A DNA stretch of 64,000 nt from Aliivibrio fischeri (GTDB lineage Bacteria; Pseudomonadota; Gammaproteobacteria; Enterobacterales; Vibrionaceae), in the NCBI GenBank assembly GCA_038993745.2, contig CP160629.1, forward strand, positions 1,116,001 to 1,180,000, written 5' to 3'. The position numbers and the translations under genes were made by a program. This document shows positions 32,801-41,153 of this stretch, piece by piece. Positions within the stretch are counted from its first letter, which is position 1; every line of letters starts with the position of its first letter. The notes beneath the pieces are model-generated. The model worked only from the letters and a program-made list of their open reading frames with translations, was not told the DNA's origin and searched no databases.

Positions 32801-32838
32801 ATAAAAGGGTTGCACCGTAAGGTAGCAACCCTTTTTTG
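32801..32838 (+). terminator. Terminator after rluB
   Basis: AAAAGGGTTGC and GCAACCCTTTT pair around CACCGTAAGGTA, with six Ts. A-rich sequence on the left lets it also serve the converging yciK transcript. Confidence 0.9.
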
Positions 32839-32855
32839 TTCGTTTCTTTAAAAAT

Positions 32856-33596
32856 TTATTTTGGCTGAGCATCTATACATTGACTGTGTACGTTAACGCC
32901 TTCTGGGGCCATTAAATACACATAAAGAGGCATAATGTCTTTTGGTGTTTTAAGTAAACTAATGTCTTCAGCAGGAAAAGCTTGAGCACGCATACGAGTG
33001 TGTGTTCCACCAGGATTGATAGCATTCACTTTTACAGTCGTTCCTTCCATTTCATGCGCCAGTGTCTGCATCATACCTTCTGTTGCGAATTTGGATATAG
33101 CATAGGCTCCCCAGAATGCTCGCCCTTGGTGTCCAACTGTTGAAGTGGTAAAGACAATTCGAGCATCATCAGATTGTTGTAAAACAGGAAGTAGGGCTTG
33201 TGTCATCAAAAATTGAGCTTTGACATTGATCTGCATGACTTCATCAAAAATGGATTCTTCAAATTGTTCAAACGGACTAAGCATACCCAATAGGCCAGCA
33301 TTATGAAGAAGGCCATCTAGCTTTCCAAATTGGCTTTGGATGGTTTCAGCCATGTCAACGTAATGCTGTTTGGTGGCACCTTTTAAATCTAAAGGAACAA
33401 TTGCAGGTGTTGGGTAGCCTGCTGCTTCAATCTCATCATAGACCGCTTCTAATTTAGCGACAGTGCGCCCTAATAAAATAACGGTAGCACCATGTTGAGC
33501 ATAATGTAAGGCGGCTTGTTTACCAATACCATCACCAGCACCAGTAACTAAAATAACTTTATTTTTTAATGCGTCAGAAGAAACCTGATAATCCAC
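32856..33596 (-). CDS. yciK: YciK family short-chain oxidoreductase
   Basis: The 246-residue SDR has the nucleotide-binding TGAGDGIGKQAA, NAG motif (LHNAGLLG) and catalytic Tyr-Lys in WGAYAISKFA. I start at GTG 33596 (MDYQVSSDALKNKVILVTG), with AAGGA upstream and the N-terminal length of E. coli YciK; an in-frame TTG at 33617 is less likely. The substrate is unknown. The order yciK-sohB-topA is conserved with enterics. Confidence 0.88.
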   Translation of the reverse strand: MDYQVSSDALKNKVILVTGAGDGIGKQAALHYAQHGATVILLGRTVAKLEAVYDEIEAAGYPTPAIVPLDLKGATKQHYVDMAETIQSQFGKLDGLLHNAGLLGMLSPFEQFEESIFDEVMQINVKAQFLMTQALLPVLQQSDDARIVFTTSTVGHQGRAFWGAYAISKFATEGMMQTLAHEMEGTTVKVNAINPGGTHTRMRAQAFPAEDISLLKTPKDIMPLYVYLMAPEGVNVHSQCIDAQPK

Positions 33597-33759
33597 TCTG
33601 TAATCCTTGTATTTCAACGTTCACCTTGAGAAATTTTTACAAATTTGTATTGTAAGTTGATGTAAAAATGCGCGTTTAGTGCGATTTATTATCATAATGT
33701 GAACTAACTTCGAGTTAAGTCGAGTACAATACACGAAACATACTTAAGAGGGTATTACA

Positions 33760-34821
33760 TTGGAATTTTTGTTTGATTACGGTCTCTTTTTAGCAAAGAT
33801 CGCAACTGTTGTTGTTTCTATTATTGCCATTTTAGTTGCAGCTAAAGCGGTTGGTGGGAAATCTGCTGGTGCAAAAGGTGAATTAGAGGTAACTAACTTA
33901 ACTGAGCAGTATAAAGATACTGTTGTGGAGTTAGAACATCATTTATTTGATGATGCAGAGTTAAAAGCGCGAGCTAAGGCCGAAAAGAAAGCAGAAAAAG
34001 AAACGGAAAAAGCAAAACAAAAAGAAATTAAGCAAGCTGCAAAATCTGGCGAGCTTGAATTAAAGCGTGATGCCCGTTTATTTGTCTTAGATTTTAATGG
34101 CAGTATCGATGCGAAAGAAGTAGCTGCGCTACGTGAGGAAGTATCAGCTATCTTAGCGGTTGCTATTGAAGGCGATGAAGTACTTTTACGTCTTGAAAGT
34201 GGTGGTGGTATGGTTCATGGTTATGGCCTTGCTTCATCTCAACTCGATCGCTTACGTGATGCGAATATTAAATTAACGATTTCTGTTGATAAAGTTGCGG
34301 CATCAGGTGGTTATATGATGGCGTGTATTGGCGAAAAAATCATTGCTGCACCATTTGCAATCGTTGGTTCGATTGGTGTTGTTGCTCAGTTGCCAAATTT
34401 CAATAAATTATTGAAGAAAAATGATATTGAATTTGAGCAATTAACCGCTGGTGAATACAAACGTACCTTAACAATGTTTGGCGAAAATAGCGATAAAGCA
34501 CGTGAAAAATTTCAACTAGAGTTGGAAGAAACTCATGTTTTATTTAAAGATTTTATTCGTGAACATCGTTCAGAGCTAGATCTGGAAAAAGTAGCAACAG
34601 GCGAGCATTGGTTCGGTAAACAAGCGTTAGAGTTAGGTCTAATTGATGAGATTCAAACGTCGGATGATTATTTAACAAAAGCGTGTAAAGATCGTGAAGT
34701 TTTAGCGATTCATTACGTTCAAAAGAAAAAGTTAAGTGATAAAATTGCGGGGATTGCAGGCCAGTCTGCTGAGAACGTATTTATGCGTTTAATTAGCAAA
34801 GGTCAGCGACCGATTGTTTAA
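33760..34821 (+). CDS. sohB: SohB inner-membrane peptidase (S49)
   Basis: The 353-residue protein starts with a membrane anchor (FLFDYGLFLAKIATVVVSIIAILVAA), has a Lys/Glu-rich segment (residues 70-105) and a serine peptidase S49 core with LRLESGGGMVHGYG, VAASGGYMMACIG (nucleophile Ser) and GSIGVVAQLPNF. SohB is the SppA-like protease facing the periplasm. The start is TTG at 33760, with AAGAGGG seven bases upstream. The foreign island begins downstream. Confidence 0.92.
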   Translation: MEFLFDYGLFLAKIATVVVSIIAILVAAKAVGGKSAGAKGELEVTNLTEQYKDTVVELEHHLFDDAELKARAKAEKKAEKETEKAKQKEIKQAAKSGELELKRDARLFVLDFNGSIDAKEVAALREEVSAILAVAIEGDEVLLRLESGGGMVHGYGLASSQLDRLRDANIKLTISVDKVAASGGYMMACIGEKIIAAPFAIVGSIGVVAQLPNFNKLLKKNDIEFEQLTAGEYKRTLTMFGENSDKAREKFQLELEETHVLFKDFIREHRSELDLEKVATGEHWFGKQALELGLIDEIQTSDDYLTKACKDREVLAIHYVQKKKLSDKIAGIAGQSAENVFMRLISKGQRPIV

Positions 34822-34885
34822 TTTTTGATGCAAGAAAGCGCATTAATTTAGACCATATCTGTTTTGTTATTTACAGGATAGATAT

Positions 34886-34917
34886 GACAAAAAAGGCTGA
34901 GATTTCAGCCTTTTTGA
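34886..34917 (+). terminator. Terminator after sohB
   Basis: AAAAGGCTGA and TCAGCCTTTTT form the stem with a GATT loop region. A similar hairpin (AATAGGCTGAAATTCAGCCTTTTTT) lies at the right border of the island at 42473. Confidence 0.88.
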
Positions 34918-35201
34918 TATGTTAATGCTTTGATTTATATTGTAATCTGAAGTTATATCGCCACAAATTGCCCACATTCTGTTAGGAATAAAGCCGCACA
35001 TATAGCATGGGCGGCTTTTTCATTGATGGTTTTTACGAAATTAATTTAGTGAAAATAGTAAATGTGAGCTAAATCAGTAAATTTAAAACAGTTAACAGTG
35101 TGTCATTCTGTCTTTAAGGTACAGTTTAATTTACATTTTACTTTCATGAATACATTAATCTGATTCATATAATAAAATGTTATGTTTTTTAGGGAAGATT
35201 T
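34918..35201. other. Left border of the island, non-coding
   Basis: No gene is visible. A second terminator-like hairpin, AAAGCCGC...GCGGCTTTTT, lies at 35000-35024. CCACAAATTGCCCACATTC at 34961 resembles sequences often seen beside phage integrase genes, but this is a weak impression. No attI site, integrase gene or full attC precedes the first cassette. GTTATGT at 35179 could be the last trace of an attC right end. Confidence 0.4.
35000..35025 (+). terminator. Terminator-like hairpin at the left island border
   Basis: AAAGCCGC and GCGGCTTT pair around ACATATAGCATGG, followed by TTTTT. No gene directly upstream would need it, so it may be a relic of deleted sequence. Confidence 0.6.
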
Positions 35202-35851
35202 ATGGATGAAATAAAAATAATCGCAGCTGTTATCGGTTCCGGGGACTAGCTGCATTGTTAACTGCTATTTATACTCGAAAGTCCCATGAAGAAAATATGG
35301 TAATTAAGTACATTACAGATGAGAGAAGGAAGTGGCGTGAAAATATTAAGTCCATTATGGCTGATTTAAGCGAAGCTGTTCAATCGTCAGCATTAAATGA
35401 TGGGAATAAAATAAAAACACGTAAGTTAGCTACTTACTTGAAACTTAGTATTAATCATGATCCTAAGCATAAAATTGATAACTGTATTTTAGGCATAATT
35501 ACGGAATTATGTGATAACCCTAATTATGAAAAGTTTAAAGAATTAGAACGTGAAGTGGCATTTTTATTAAAACATGATTGGGAAAGGGCTAAAATCGAAG
35601 CAAAACCATCAATTTCCCCGTTATTATTAATTTTATTTTCAATAGCTATTGTTTGGGTATCGTTTAAATATTGGTTTATGGATAGTCGATTATATGAGGA
35701 GTTGCAAAAGATAGAGCAATTCTCTGGGTTTTATAATGAGATTATTCTAGTGGTATCAGTTGTGATTTTTTCTCTTTTACTCTTACCATATTTATATAAT
35801 TATGCTTTAAATAAAAAGTCTTTAAGGGATGTTTTGAAATTACGCGAGTAA
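35202..35851 (+). pseudogene. Cassette 1: membrane protein of unknown function, frameshifted near the start
   Basis: From ATG 35202 the frame reads MDEIKIIAAVIGS then hits a TAG at 35247. Adding one G to the G4 run at 35241-35244 gives GSGGLAALLTAIYTRKSHEEN and a 216-residue protein. It has one N-terminal membrane span, a charged cytosolic middle (about 110 residues) and two C-terminal spans (ISPLLLILFSIAIVWVSF and IILVVSVVIFSLLLLPYLY). I recognise no family. The membrane-bound design recalls effector or defence proteins of cassettes but no function is claimed. attC 1 follows directly. Confidence 0.65.
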
Positions 35852-35858
35852 TAAAACA

Positions 35859-35974
35859 TAACAAATGCATCCGATTTACTACACTCGGCATCTCAGGTTG
35901 TCGGGTGTTTCTCGTTTTAGGGCGTCAACTTTAAGTATAATTGTATAGTAGTAAACGTGTTATGCAGGCGTTAT
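35859..35974 (+). repeat. attC site 1 (type A)
   Basis: It starts TAACAAATGCATCCGATTTACTAC and ends GTAGTAAACGTGTTATGCAGGCGTTAT; the arms are complementary apart from bulges. The centre holds CACTCGGCA...TGTCGGGTG followed by TTTCTCGTTTT, a terminator-like hairpin. Confidence 0.88.
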
Positions 35975-36000
35975 GTACCCCAAGTAACTTTAGGTTTTAT

Positions 36001-36666
36001 ATGAGATTACCATTAATAAATGTTTTTCCTGTTACAGAAAAAGAATCATCCGAAAGAGACTTATTCTTAATAAAGCACCGTGGGGAGTCATTGCCTCCGC
36101 GTAAAATTGCCAATAACGAAGACACTTTAATCGAGGATGTAGCAAATGATCATTCAAGCAGTGTTTTAGGTATCGCCTATTCTACTGCATTGGATGATTC
36201 ATCTGATTATCAAGCATCTAAAGAAATGATGCCTCAGTCTTCTGATATGCCTCATCTGGACGTCTACAGGAATAACTTTTCAAATCATATTGCGCAAAGC
36301 TGTTTTGATGAGATTGAGAAGTATGGTGGTTACCTTAGTGAAGGACAGGTTCTGTTCCATGGTGGGCAATGGCCTGTATCGAATGTAAATGGTGTTGTAG
36401 GAACTAATTTTGAAACAGACAGGGTCTTATCAACTTCTCTTTGCCCAAAAGTTGCGGCAGTCCATGCGTGTTATCATGATCCACATGTCATATGGGTAAT
36501 GAAGGTAGTTACAGACATTCAGACCAAAGCGGTAGTATTTAATGACGACTCCAGCGAGAAAATGGGGCATGAAAGAGAAGTAGCTTTTAACAAAGGACTC
36601 AAATTGAAGTGTATTGGAGAACGTAAAATTCACATATTCACAGTGCTGAGTGTTGAAATTTCGTAG
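36001..36666 (+). CDS. Cassette 2: ADP-ribosyltransferase-like protein
   Basis: I start at ATG 36001; the longer frame from 35941 would begin inside attC 1. The 221-residue protein has an order of motifs typical of the ADP-ribosyltransferase fold: VLFHGG (residues 118-122) where R-S-E enzymes have an aromatic-Arg-Gly, LSTSL (143-147) and GHEREVAFNKGLKLKCI (189-205), in which E191-x-E193 matches the catalytic ExE motif. His in place of Arg at position 120 is unusual. The first 100 residues are not recognised. It could be a toxin or defence effector. No antitoxin or immunity gene shares the cassette. Confidence 0.6.
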   Translation: MRLPLINVFPVTEKESSERDLFLIKHRGESLPPRKIANNEDTLIEDVANDHSSSVLGIAYSTALDDSSDYQASKEMMPQSSDMPHLDVYRNNFSNHIAQSCFDEIEKYGGYLSEGQVLFHGGQWPVSNVNGVVGTNFETDRVLSTSLCPKVAAVHACYHDPHVIWVMKVVTDIQTKAVVFNDDSSEKMGHEREVAFNKGLKLKCIGERKIHIFTVLSVEIS

Positions 36667-36675
36667 ATAGACACA

Positions 36676-36796
36676 TAACAAACTGTTTAAGAGGGATTCG
36701 CAACGCGTGGCATTTTCACTATGCGTTGGTTTTAGTGTTTAAGGTGGTATGCGGCGGCTTTAGTATTGCGTTGCTCACCCTTTAACAGGGCGTTAG
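36676..36796 (+). repeat. attC site 2 (type B, VCR-like)
   Basis: It starts TAACAAACTGTTTAAGAGGG and ends CACCCTTTAACAGGGCGTTAG, with CGCAACGCG...GCGTTGCTC in the inner arms. This closely follows the V. cholerae repeat (VCR) pattern. Confidence 0.9.
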
Positions 36797-36815
36797 GTTT
36801 ATATAGGAGGCTGTG

Positions 36816-37757
36816 ATGCCCATGAGAAAGATGCAAGCCTGTTCACTCAGCTTGGTTAGTCATCCAATTACTAATAATGAGTTTAGTAATAAGCAACAGA
36901 AACATAATTTAAAGTCATCTTTAGAAAATAGTAAATTATATGCTATAGCCCAAGCTAGGTATCCTAGAATTGATTTTAAGATGCAGGAAGAAGATATTGA
37001 AATTACTATATCAAATGGTGAGTTTAAATCTGTTGGTTATATTGATATTTTGTACCTTTTTGAAGTGAATTACCCAGAGTATATTGAAGCTATCTTAAGT
37101 CGTAATGTGCTGTTAAATTTCAAAACATATTCTGATCCAAATTGCTATTTTGTTATCGGCATTAAAGATAAAGATACTGGTAGCATGCTCAGAGAAGGAA
37201 TGATAGAAATTAGTGCTTGGCAGCTTTTATTTTATAAAAGCAGAGGGGAGAGTTACATCTCTGGTTTTGATAATTATAAAGATTTTCTCAAATTATTTAT
37301 TCACTATGTAGGTAAAACATCAAAATCAACCTATGAAAGACTATCAAAAGGGCATCATGCTAGGCTTAATATTTTAAGCTCAGAAGAACCAATAAATAGA
37401 CAGAACTTGTTAAGTGAAGAGTTATTAATATTGGCTTTTGAAGTTGATGCTGTAAACATAATGCAAAATCCCAAAGCACACGACTTAGGAGAAACTAAAC
37501 TGAATGACGTAATCGATTTGGTAGAAAGGTCTTTAATTTCAAGTTTTATGCCAAAATATAATGAAGTGAAATATAAGAACCATGGTGAAAAATTCAAAGA
37601 AAATGATGAGTTGGATTCATGTTGCTTAACGTTAAATGACAACATCCAATTATTTACTGATGAGGCTAAACTTTGTGGAAAGTATGATGCATCTGGTTTG
37701 AGTAACTCTGATTATATTATTCTTGATGAGAATGGAATATCCTTAAATAATATCTGA
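36816..37757 (+). CDS. Cassette 3: GIY-YIG-nuclease-like protein
   Basis: The start is ATG 36816, with a perfect AGGAGG five bases upstream; GTG 36813 is too close. In the 313-residue protein, residues 160-260 carry a GIY-YIG-like series: FIHYVGKTS (161-169), STYERLSKGHHARL with Arg175 and the His pair, then VERSLISSFMPKYNE, where E237 and N249 occupy the places of the metal-binding Glu and the terminal Asn of the family. The GIY half is degenerate. Residues 1-160 are unassigned. It may be a nuclease acting on invading DNA. Six ATAAAC repeats follow the stop. Confidence 0.55.
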   Translation: MPMRKMQACSLSLVSHPITNNEFSNKQQKHNLKSSLENSKLYAIAQARYPRIDFKMQEEDIEITISNGEFKSVGYIDILYLFEVNYPEYIEAILSRNVLLNFKTYSDPNCYFVIGIKDKDTGSMLREGMIEISAWQLLFYKSRGESYISGFDNYKDFLKLFIHYVGKTSKSTYERLSKGHHARLNILSSEEPINRQNLLSEELLILAFEVDAVNIMQNPKAHDLGETKLNDVIDLVERSLISSFMPKYNEVKYKNHGEKFKENDELDSCCLTLNDNIQLFTDEAKLCGKYDASGLSNSDYIILDENGISLNNI

Positions 37758-37793
37758 ATAAACATAAACATAAACATAAACATAAACATAAAC
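37758..37793 (+). repeat. Hexanucleotide tandem repeat ATAAAC x6
   Basis: Six exact copies of ATAAAC follow the cassette 3 stop codon and run into the first bases of attC 3 (ATAACAA). The corresponding place in attC 1 has a single partial copy. Confidence 0.95.
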
Positions 37794-37794
37794 A

Positions 37795-37914
37795 TAACAA
37801 ATGTATCAACACAATTTACTACACTCGGCATCTCAGGTTGTCGGGTGTTTCTCGTTTTAAGGCGTCAATATTAAGTATAATTACATAGTAGTAAACGTGT
37901 TATATAGGCGTTAG
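37795..37914 (+). repeat. attC site 3 (type A)
   Basis: It is nearly identical to attC 1: TAACAAATGTATCAACACAATTTACTAC, the same CACTCGGCA...TGTCGGGTG hairpin, then GTAGTAAACGTGTTATATAGGCGTTAG. Confidence 0.88.
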
Positions 37915-37945
37915 CCGTACAAGTATTCTATGCTGAGGTAAGAAA

Positions 37946-38551
37946 TTGATCGATATCCTGAGGGAAAATATCTCAAGTCTAGTAACTGCAACTGCAGTAT
38001 CATCTGGATTTGGCTTCTTCATTAAAAGAGTTTTTGATAAAAAACTTGAAGAGCATAAAGCACTATTGAAATCGCAGCATGACAAAGATTTAGAGCAACT
38101 AAAATTACAACATCAACGAGTTTTAAAGCGTATAGATGTCGTATCTCCTCTACTTCATGAAAGGAGAGCGAATTACATTATCAATTTATATATTGCACTA
38201 GTCGATTTAAGAAATTTGACCGACTATTTTTTTACTTATTCGGGTGAACCTGTTCGTTTACGAAAAGTGGCCGATGAAGTGCATAAAAATATAATTAATT
38301 TGTATGCTGATTATAAAAAAGCAAAGATATTTTTATCAAAAGGCTCGTGTGAAAAGATTGAAAATGTATTGAATGCAATAGAAGATCCTACAACGACATA
38401 TCTGAGTTTTTTAAATGTATATGAAGATTTTGAACTTGATAAAATTGATGGCGTCAGGAAACGAGAATATGACCAGATTAGGCATCTACTGCCTGACACC
38501 ATGAATAATATAGAAGAAGAGTTTAGAGAAATTCTTGGGGTGTACAGCTAA
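37946..38551 (+). CDS. Cassette 4: membrane-anchored coiled-coil protein, unknown function
   Basis: The 201-residue protein starts at TTG 37946 (MIDILRENISSLVTATAVSSGFG) after TGAGGTAAG. An N-terminal hydrophobic segment (residues 10-27) precedes a charged heptad-like stretch (KKLEEHKALLKSQHDKDLEQL, residues 32-52), probably a coiled coil, and then a mainly helical region. It resembles hypothetical proteins of vibrio cassette arrays but I recognise no domain. The TAA stop is the first codon of attC 4, leaving no spacer. Confidence 0.6.
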   Translation: MIDILRENISSLVTATAVSSGFGFFIKRVFDKKLEEHKALLKSQHDKDLEQLKLQHQRVLKRIDVVSPLLHERRANYIINLYIALVDLRNLTDYFFTYSGEPVRLRKVADEVHKNIINLYADYKKAKIFLSKGSCEKIENVLNAIEDPTTTYLSFLNVYEDFELDKIDGVRKREYDQIRHLLPDTMNNIEEEFREILGVYS

Positions 38552-38670
38552 CAGATTGCTCAAGAAGGATCCGCAACGCGTGGTATTTTTACTTTGCGTT
38601 GGTTTAAGTGATTAAGGTGGTATGCAGTAGCTCAGATATTGCGTTGCTCACCCCCTTAAAAAGGCGTTAT
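38549..38670 (+). repeat. attC site 4 (type B, VCR-like)
   Basis: It begins TAACAGATTGCTCAAGAAGG and ends CACCCCCTTAAAAAGGCGTTAT, with GCAACGCG...GCGTTGCTC arms like attC 2. The first base overlaps the cassette 4 stop codon. Confidence 0.9.
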
Positions 38671-38722
38671 ATTTTTCTAAACAAGAAAGAACTTTCCCCT
38701 TTAGTCATTAATAAGGTTTAAA

Positions 38723-40287
38723 ATGACAATAGTTTTTAATAAATTGCCGTTAGGATATGCAGCTCCTTCTAGTGGTGTAAATGTTGCTTATCTTAGACAG
38801 AATAACTGGGATGATTATAGTTATAAAACCTTATTTCATCTCACTATTTTTGGCCCCGATGGTGTTTGTTATGATATAGGTGATTTAAAAATTGGTTATA
38901 CAGAACAAAGATCTCCATCATGGACAGAGTCAGAGCTATTAAATAGTTTTAATTCGTTAGACTCAAGGTTCTTTTCATTAGGTCAAGATGCAGAATATTA
39001 TAAGAATGTTAGTGAGCTACCCACACAAATAAAAGAAAACCTAATGCATGCTTTATGTGATGTGGTTTTTAGCCAAGAGTACTTTGATAGAGCTGAGGGG
39101 CAGTCTGTTTTTAATATTTCCTTGTTGAGAAGTATTAGAGTTGGATCAATAAACGATCAATTTAAGCGAGTCATAGATGGTGGTGTATTACTATCAAATT
39201 ACAATTTCAAGTATAGGACTGAACAAAATGATACCAATGCGGGGATGTCATTAGAGTTTAATGTTACCGCTAACTCAAAGCCATCCTCAAATATCCATGT
39301 GTTAATAGGGCGTAATGGCATCGGAAAAACAACATTGTTAAATGGCATGATTTCATCATTAATTGATGGTGATTCTAGTAATCCAAATGTTGGTCGTTTT
39401 ACTAATATTTCATCACCAATTGAAGTAGATATAACAAATCACTATTTCACAAATGTAGTTTCTGTCTCATTTAGCGCTTTTGACCCTTTTACACCTCCTT
39501 TAGAAAGAAGTGATACAACTTCTGGTATTTGCTATTCCTATATAGGTCTCAAAGAAGTATATATTGAAGGTGACATAAGAAAAAGTAAGCATAAAGATCT
39601 TAATATGTTGTGCCGCGACTTCATTAAGAGCTTTGTTATATGCCTTAGTTTGCAAAAAAAGAAAGAGCGTTGGCTAAATGCAATTAATTATCTCGAATCA
39701 GATATAAATTTTGCTGAAATGGATTTGAAGAGGTTAGCAGATAATCTTAATCCTGCAGAGTTGCCGATGATAGCAGAAAGGGTATTTTCGCGTATGAGCT
39801 CTGGTCATGCGATTGTATTATTAACAGTAACAAAGCTTATTGAAAAAGTAGAAGAAAAGACGTTGGTGATAATGGATGAACCAGAGAGTCATTTGCACCC
39901 TCCTCTGTTATCGGCGTTTACTCGCTCATTATCAAATTTATTGATTAATAGAAATGGTGTCGCAATAATTGCCACACATTCCCCAGTTATTTTGCAAGAA
40001 GTACCTAAAAATTGTGTATGGAAAATCTATAGAACAAGATTATCTGCTACGTCAGAGCGCCCCCAAATGAGACATTTGGTGAAAATGTTGGTGTGTTAAC
40101 AAGGGAGGTGTTTGGGCTTGAAGTTTCTAAGTCAGGATTTCATGATTTATTATCAAGTTCGGTTAATGAGGGAAAAGACTATGATTTGATTTTATCTGAA
40201 TATAACCATCAACTTGGCTTTGAAGGAAAAGCTGTATTAAGAGCTTTAATTGCCAATAGAGACGCTCAAAGAGGGAGTCTTGAATGA
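38723..40287 (+). pseudogene. Cassette 5, gene 1: PtuA-like AAA/ABC-type ATPase, frameshifted
   Basis: The frame encodes Walker A (LIGRNGIGKTT, residues 194-204), an SSG signature (359-361), Walker B (LVIMDEPESHLHP, 381-393) and the H-loop (ATHSP, 417-421), so it is an SMC/ABC-like ATPase. At a C5 run (40060-40064) the frame ends at 40099; six Cs give SERPPNETFGENVGVLTREVF and a 521-residue protein ending at 40287. The next gene overlaps it as ATGA and is an HNH nuclease. The pair has the layout of the Septu (PtuA-PtuB) defence system. I infer this from motifs only. Confidence 0.72.
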
Positions 40288-41150
40288 GAGTAGTTGAAAA
40301 ACCAATACATGCCGTTAGAGATGTATATCAATTATGCGTCAACAGTATCTCAGATAATAATACACGAGTGCGTCTTAATGATATATCAAATATCATTGAG
40401 GATTGTGCACTAGAATATGAGCAAAAAGCCCGTGTATCAAATTTATATCTAGTGCCACCAAATTACTCGGATAACAATAGTATAATAGTTGGTGAAGTTA
40501 CAAAAAAAGAATTAAAAAGTATCTATAGTCAGCATATGGTCGCTGCAACTAAACCTGCCCGAAGAATATATGATGAGCTAATGAATTTGGCACCAAATGG
40601 AAGGTGTCCATTTTGTGGTTTAGGTCATGTTTCAACATTAGATCATTATTTGCCTAAGTCAAAATATCCGTTTTATTCAGTATTACCTATAAATTTAGTT
40701 CCATCTTGTAAGGACTGTAATACAGGAAAGGGAGCAGCATTGGCAACTTGTGCAGGCGAGCAACCATTGCACCCATATTATGATCATCAACATTATATTA
40801 CAGAACAGTGGATATTTGCCGAAGTAATAGAAACGATACCATTGTCAGTAAGATTCTTTGTGCGCCCGCCAGAAGAATGGGATCCAATTTTTAAATCAAG
40901 AGTACAGTGTCATTTTACAGATTACAATCTATCAAGTCGCTTTGCTGTTGAAGTCGCTGATGAATTAAGCTCGTTAAAATATTTATTGACTGAATATATT
41001 TCAGCAGCTGGTGTTGATGCCGTTAAAAATTATTTAATAGGGAAAGCATCAGCAGAAGCTAATAATCATATAAACTCATGGCTAACAGCACTGTATCAAG
41101 CTTTGGCAGAAAGTAATTGGTATTGCCAAGGAGGGTATGCTTTCGAATAA
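40284..41150 (+). CDS. Cassette 5, gene 2: PtuB-like HNH endonuclease
   Basis: The 288-residue protein has a clear HNH/McrA zinc-type nuclease centre: CPFCGLGHVSTLDHYLPKSK (C108, C111, D120, H121), then INLVPSCKDCNTGKG (C142, C145, N146, K149). The surrounding sequence is unassigned. It starts within the upstream ATPase stop (ATGA), so the two are translationally coupled. In Septu, the ATPase complex restrains and activates the HNH subunit against phage. Other ATPase-HNH pairs exist, so the system name is tentative. Confidence 0.75.
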   Translation: MRVVEKPIHAVRDVYQLCVNSISDNNTRVRLNDISNIIEDCALEYEQKARVSNLYLVPPNYSDNNSIIVGEVTKKELKSIYSQHMVAATKPARRIYDELMNLAPNGRCPFCGLGHVSTLDHYLPKSKYPFYSVLPINLVPSCKDCNTGKGAALATCAGEQPLHPYYDHQHYITEQWIFAEVIETIPLSVRFFVRPPEEWDPIFKSRVQCHFTDYNLSSRFAVEVADELSSLKYLLTEYISAAGVDAVKNYLIGKASAEANNHINSWLTALYQALAESNWYCQGGYAFE

Positions 41151-41153
41151 ATA

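Noticed and set aside
37758..37800. Repeat block as a possible CRISPR array
   Set aside because: It is a 6-base tandem repeat without spacers, and no cas genes are present.
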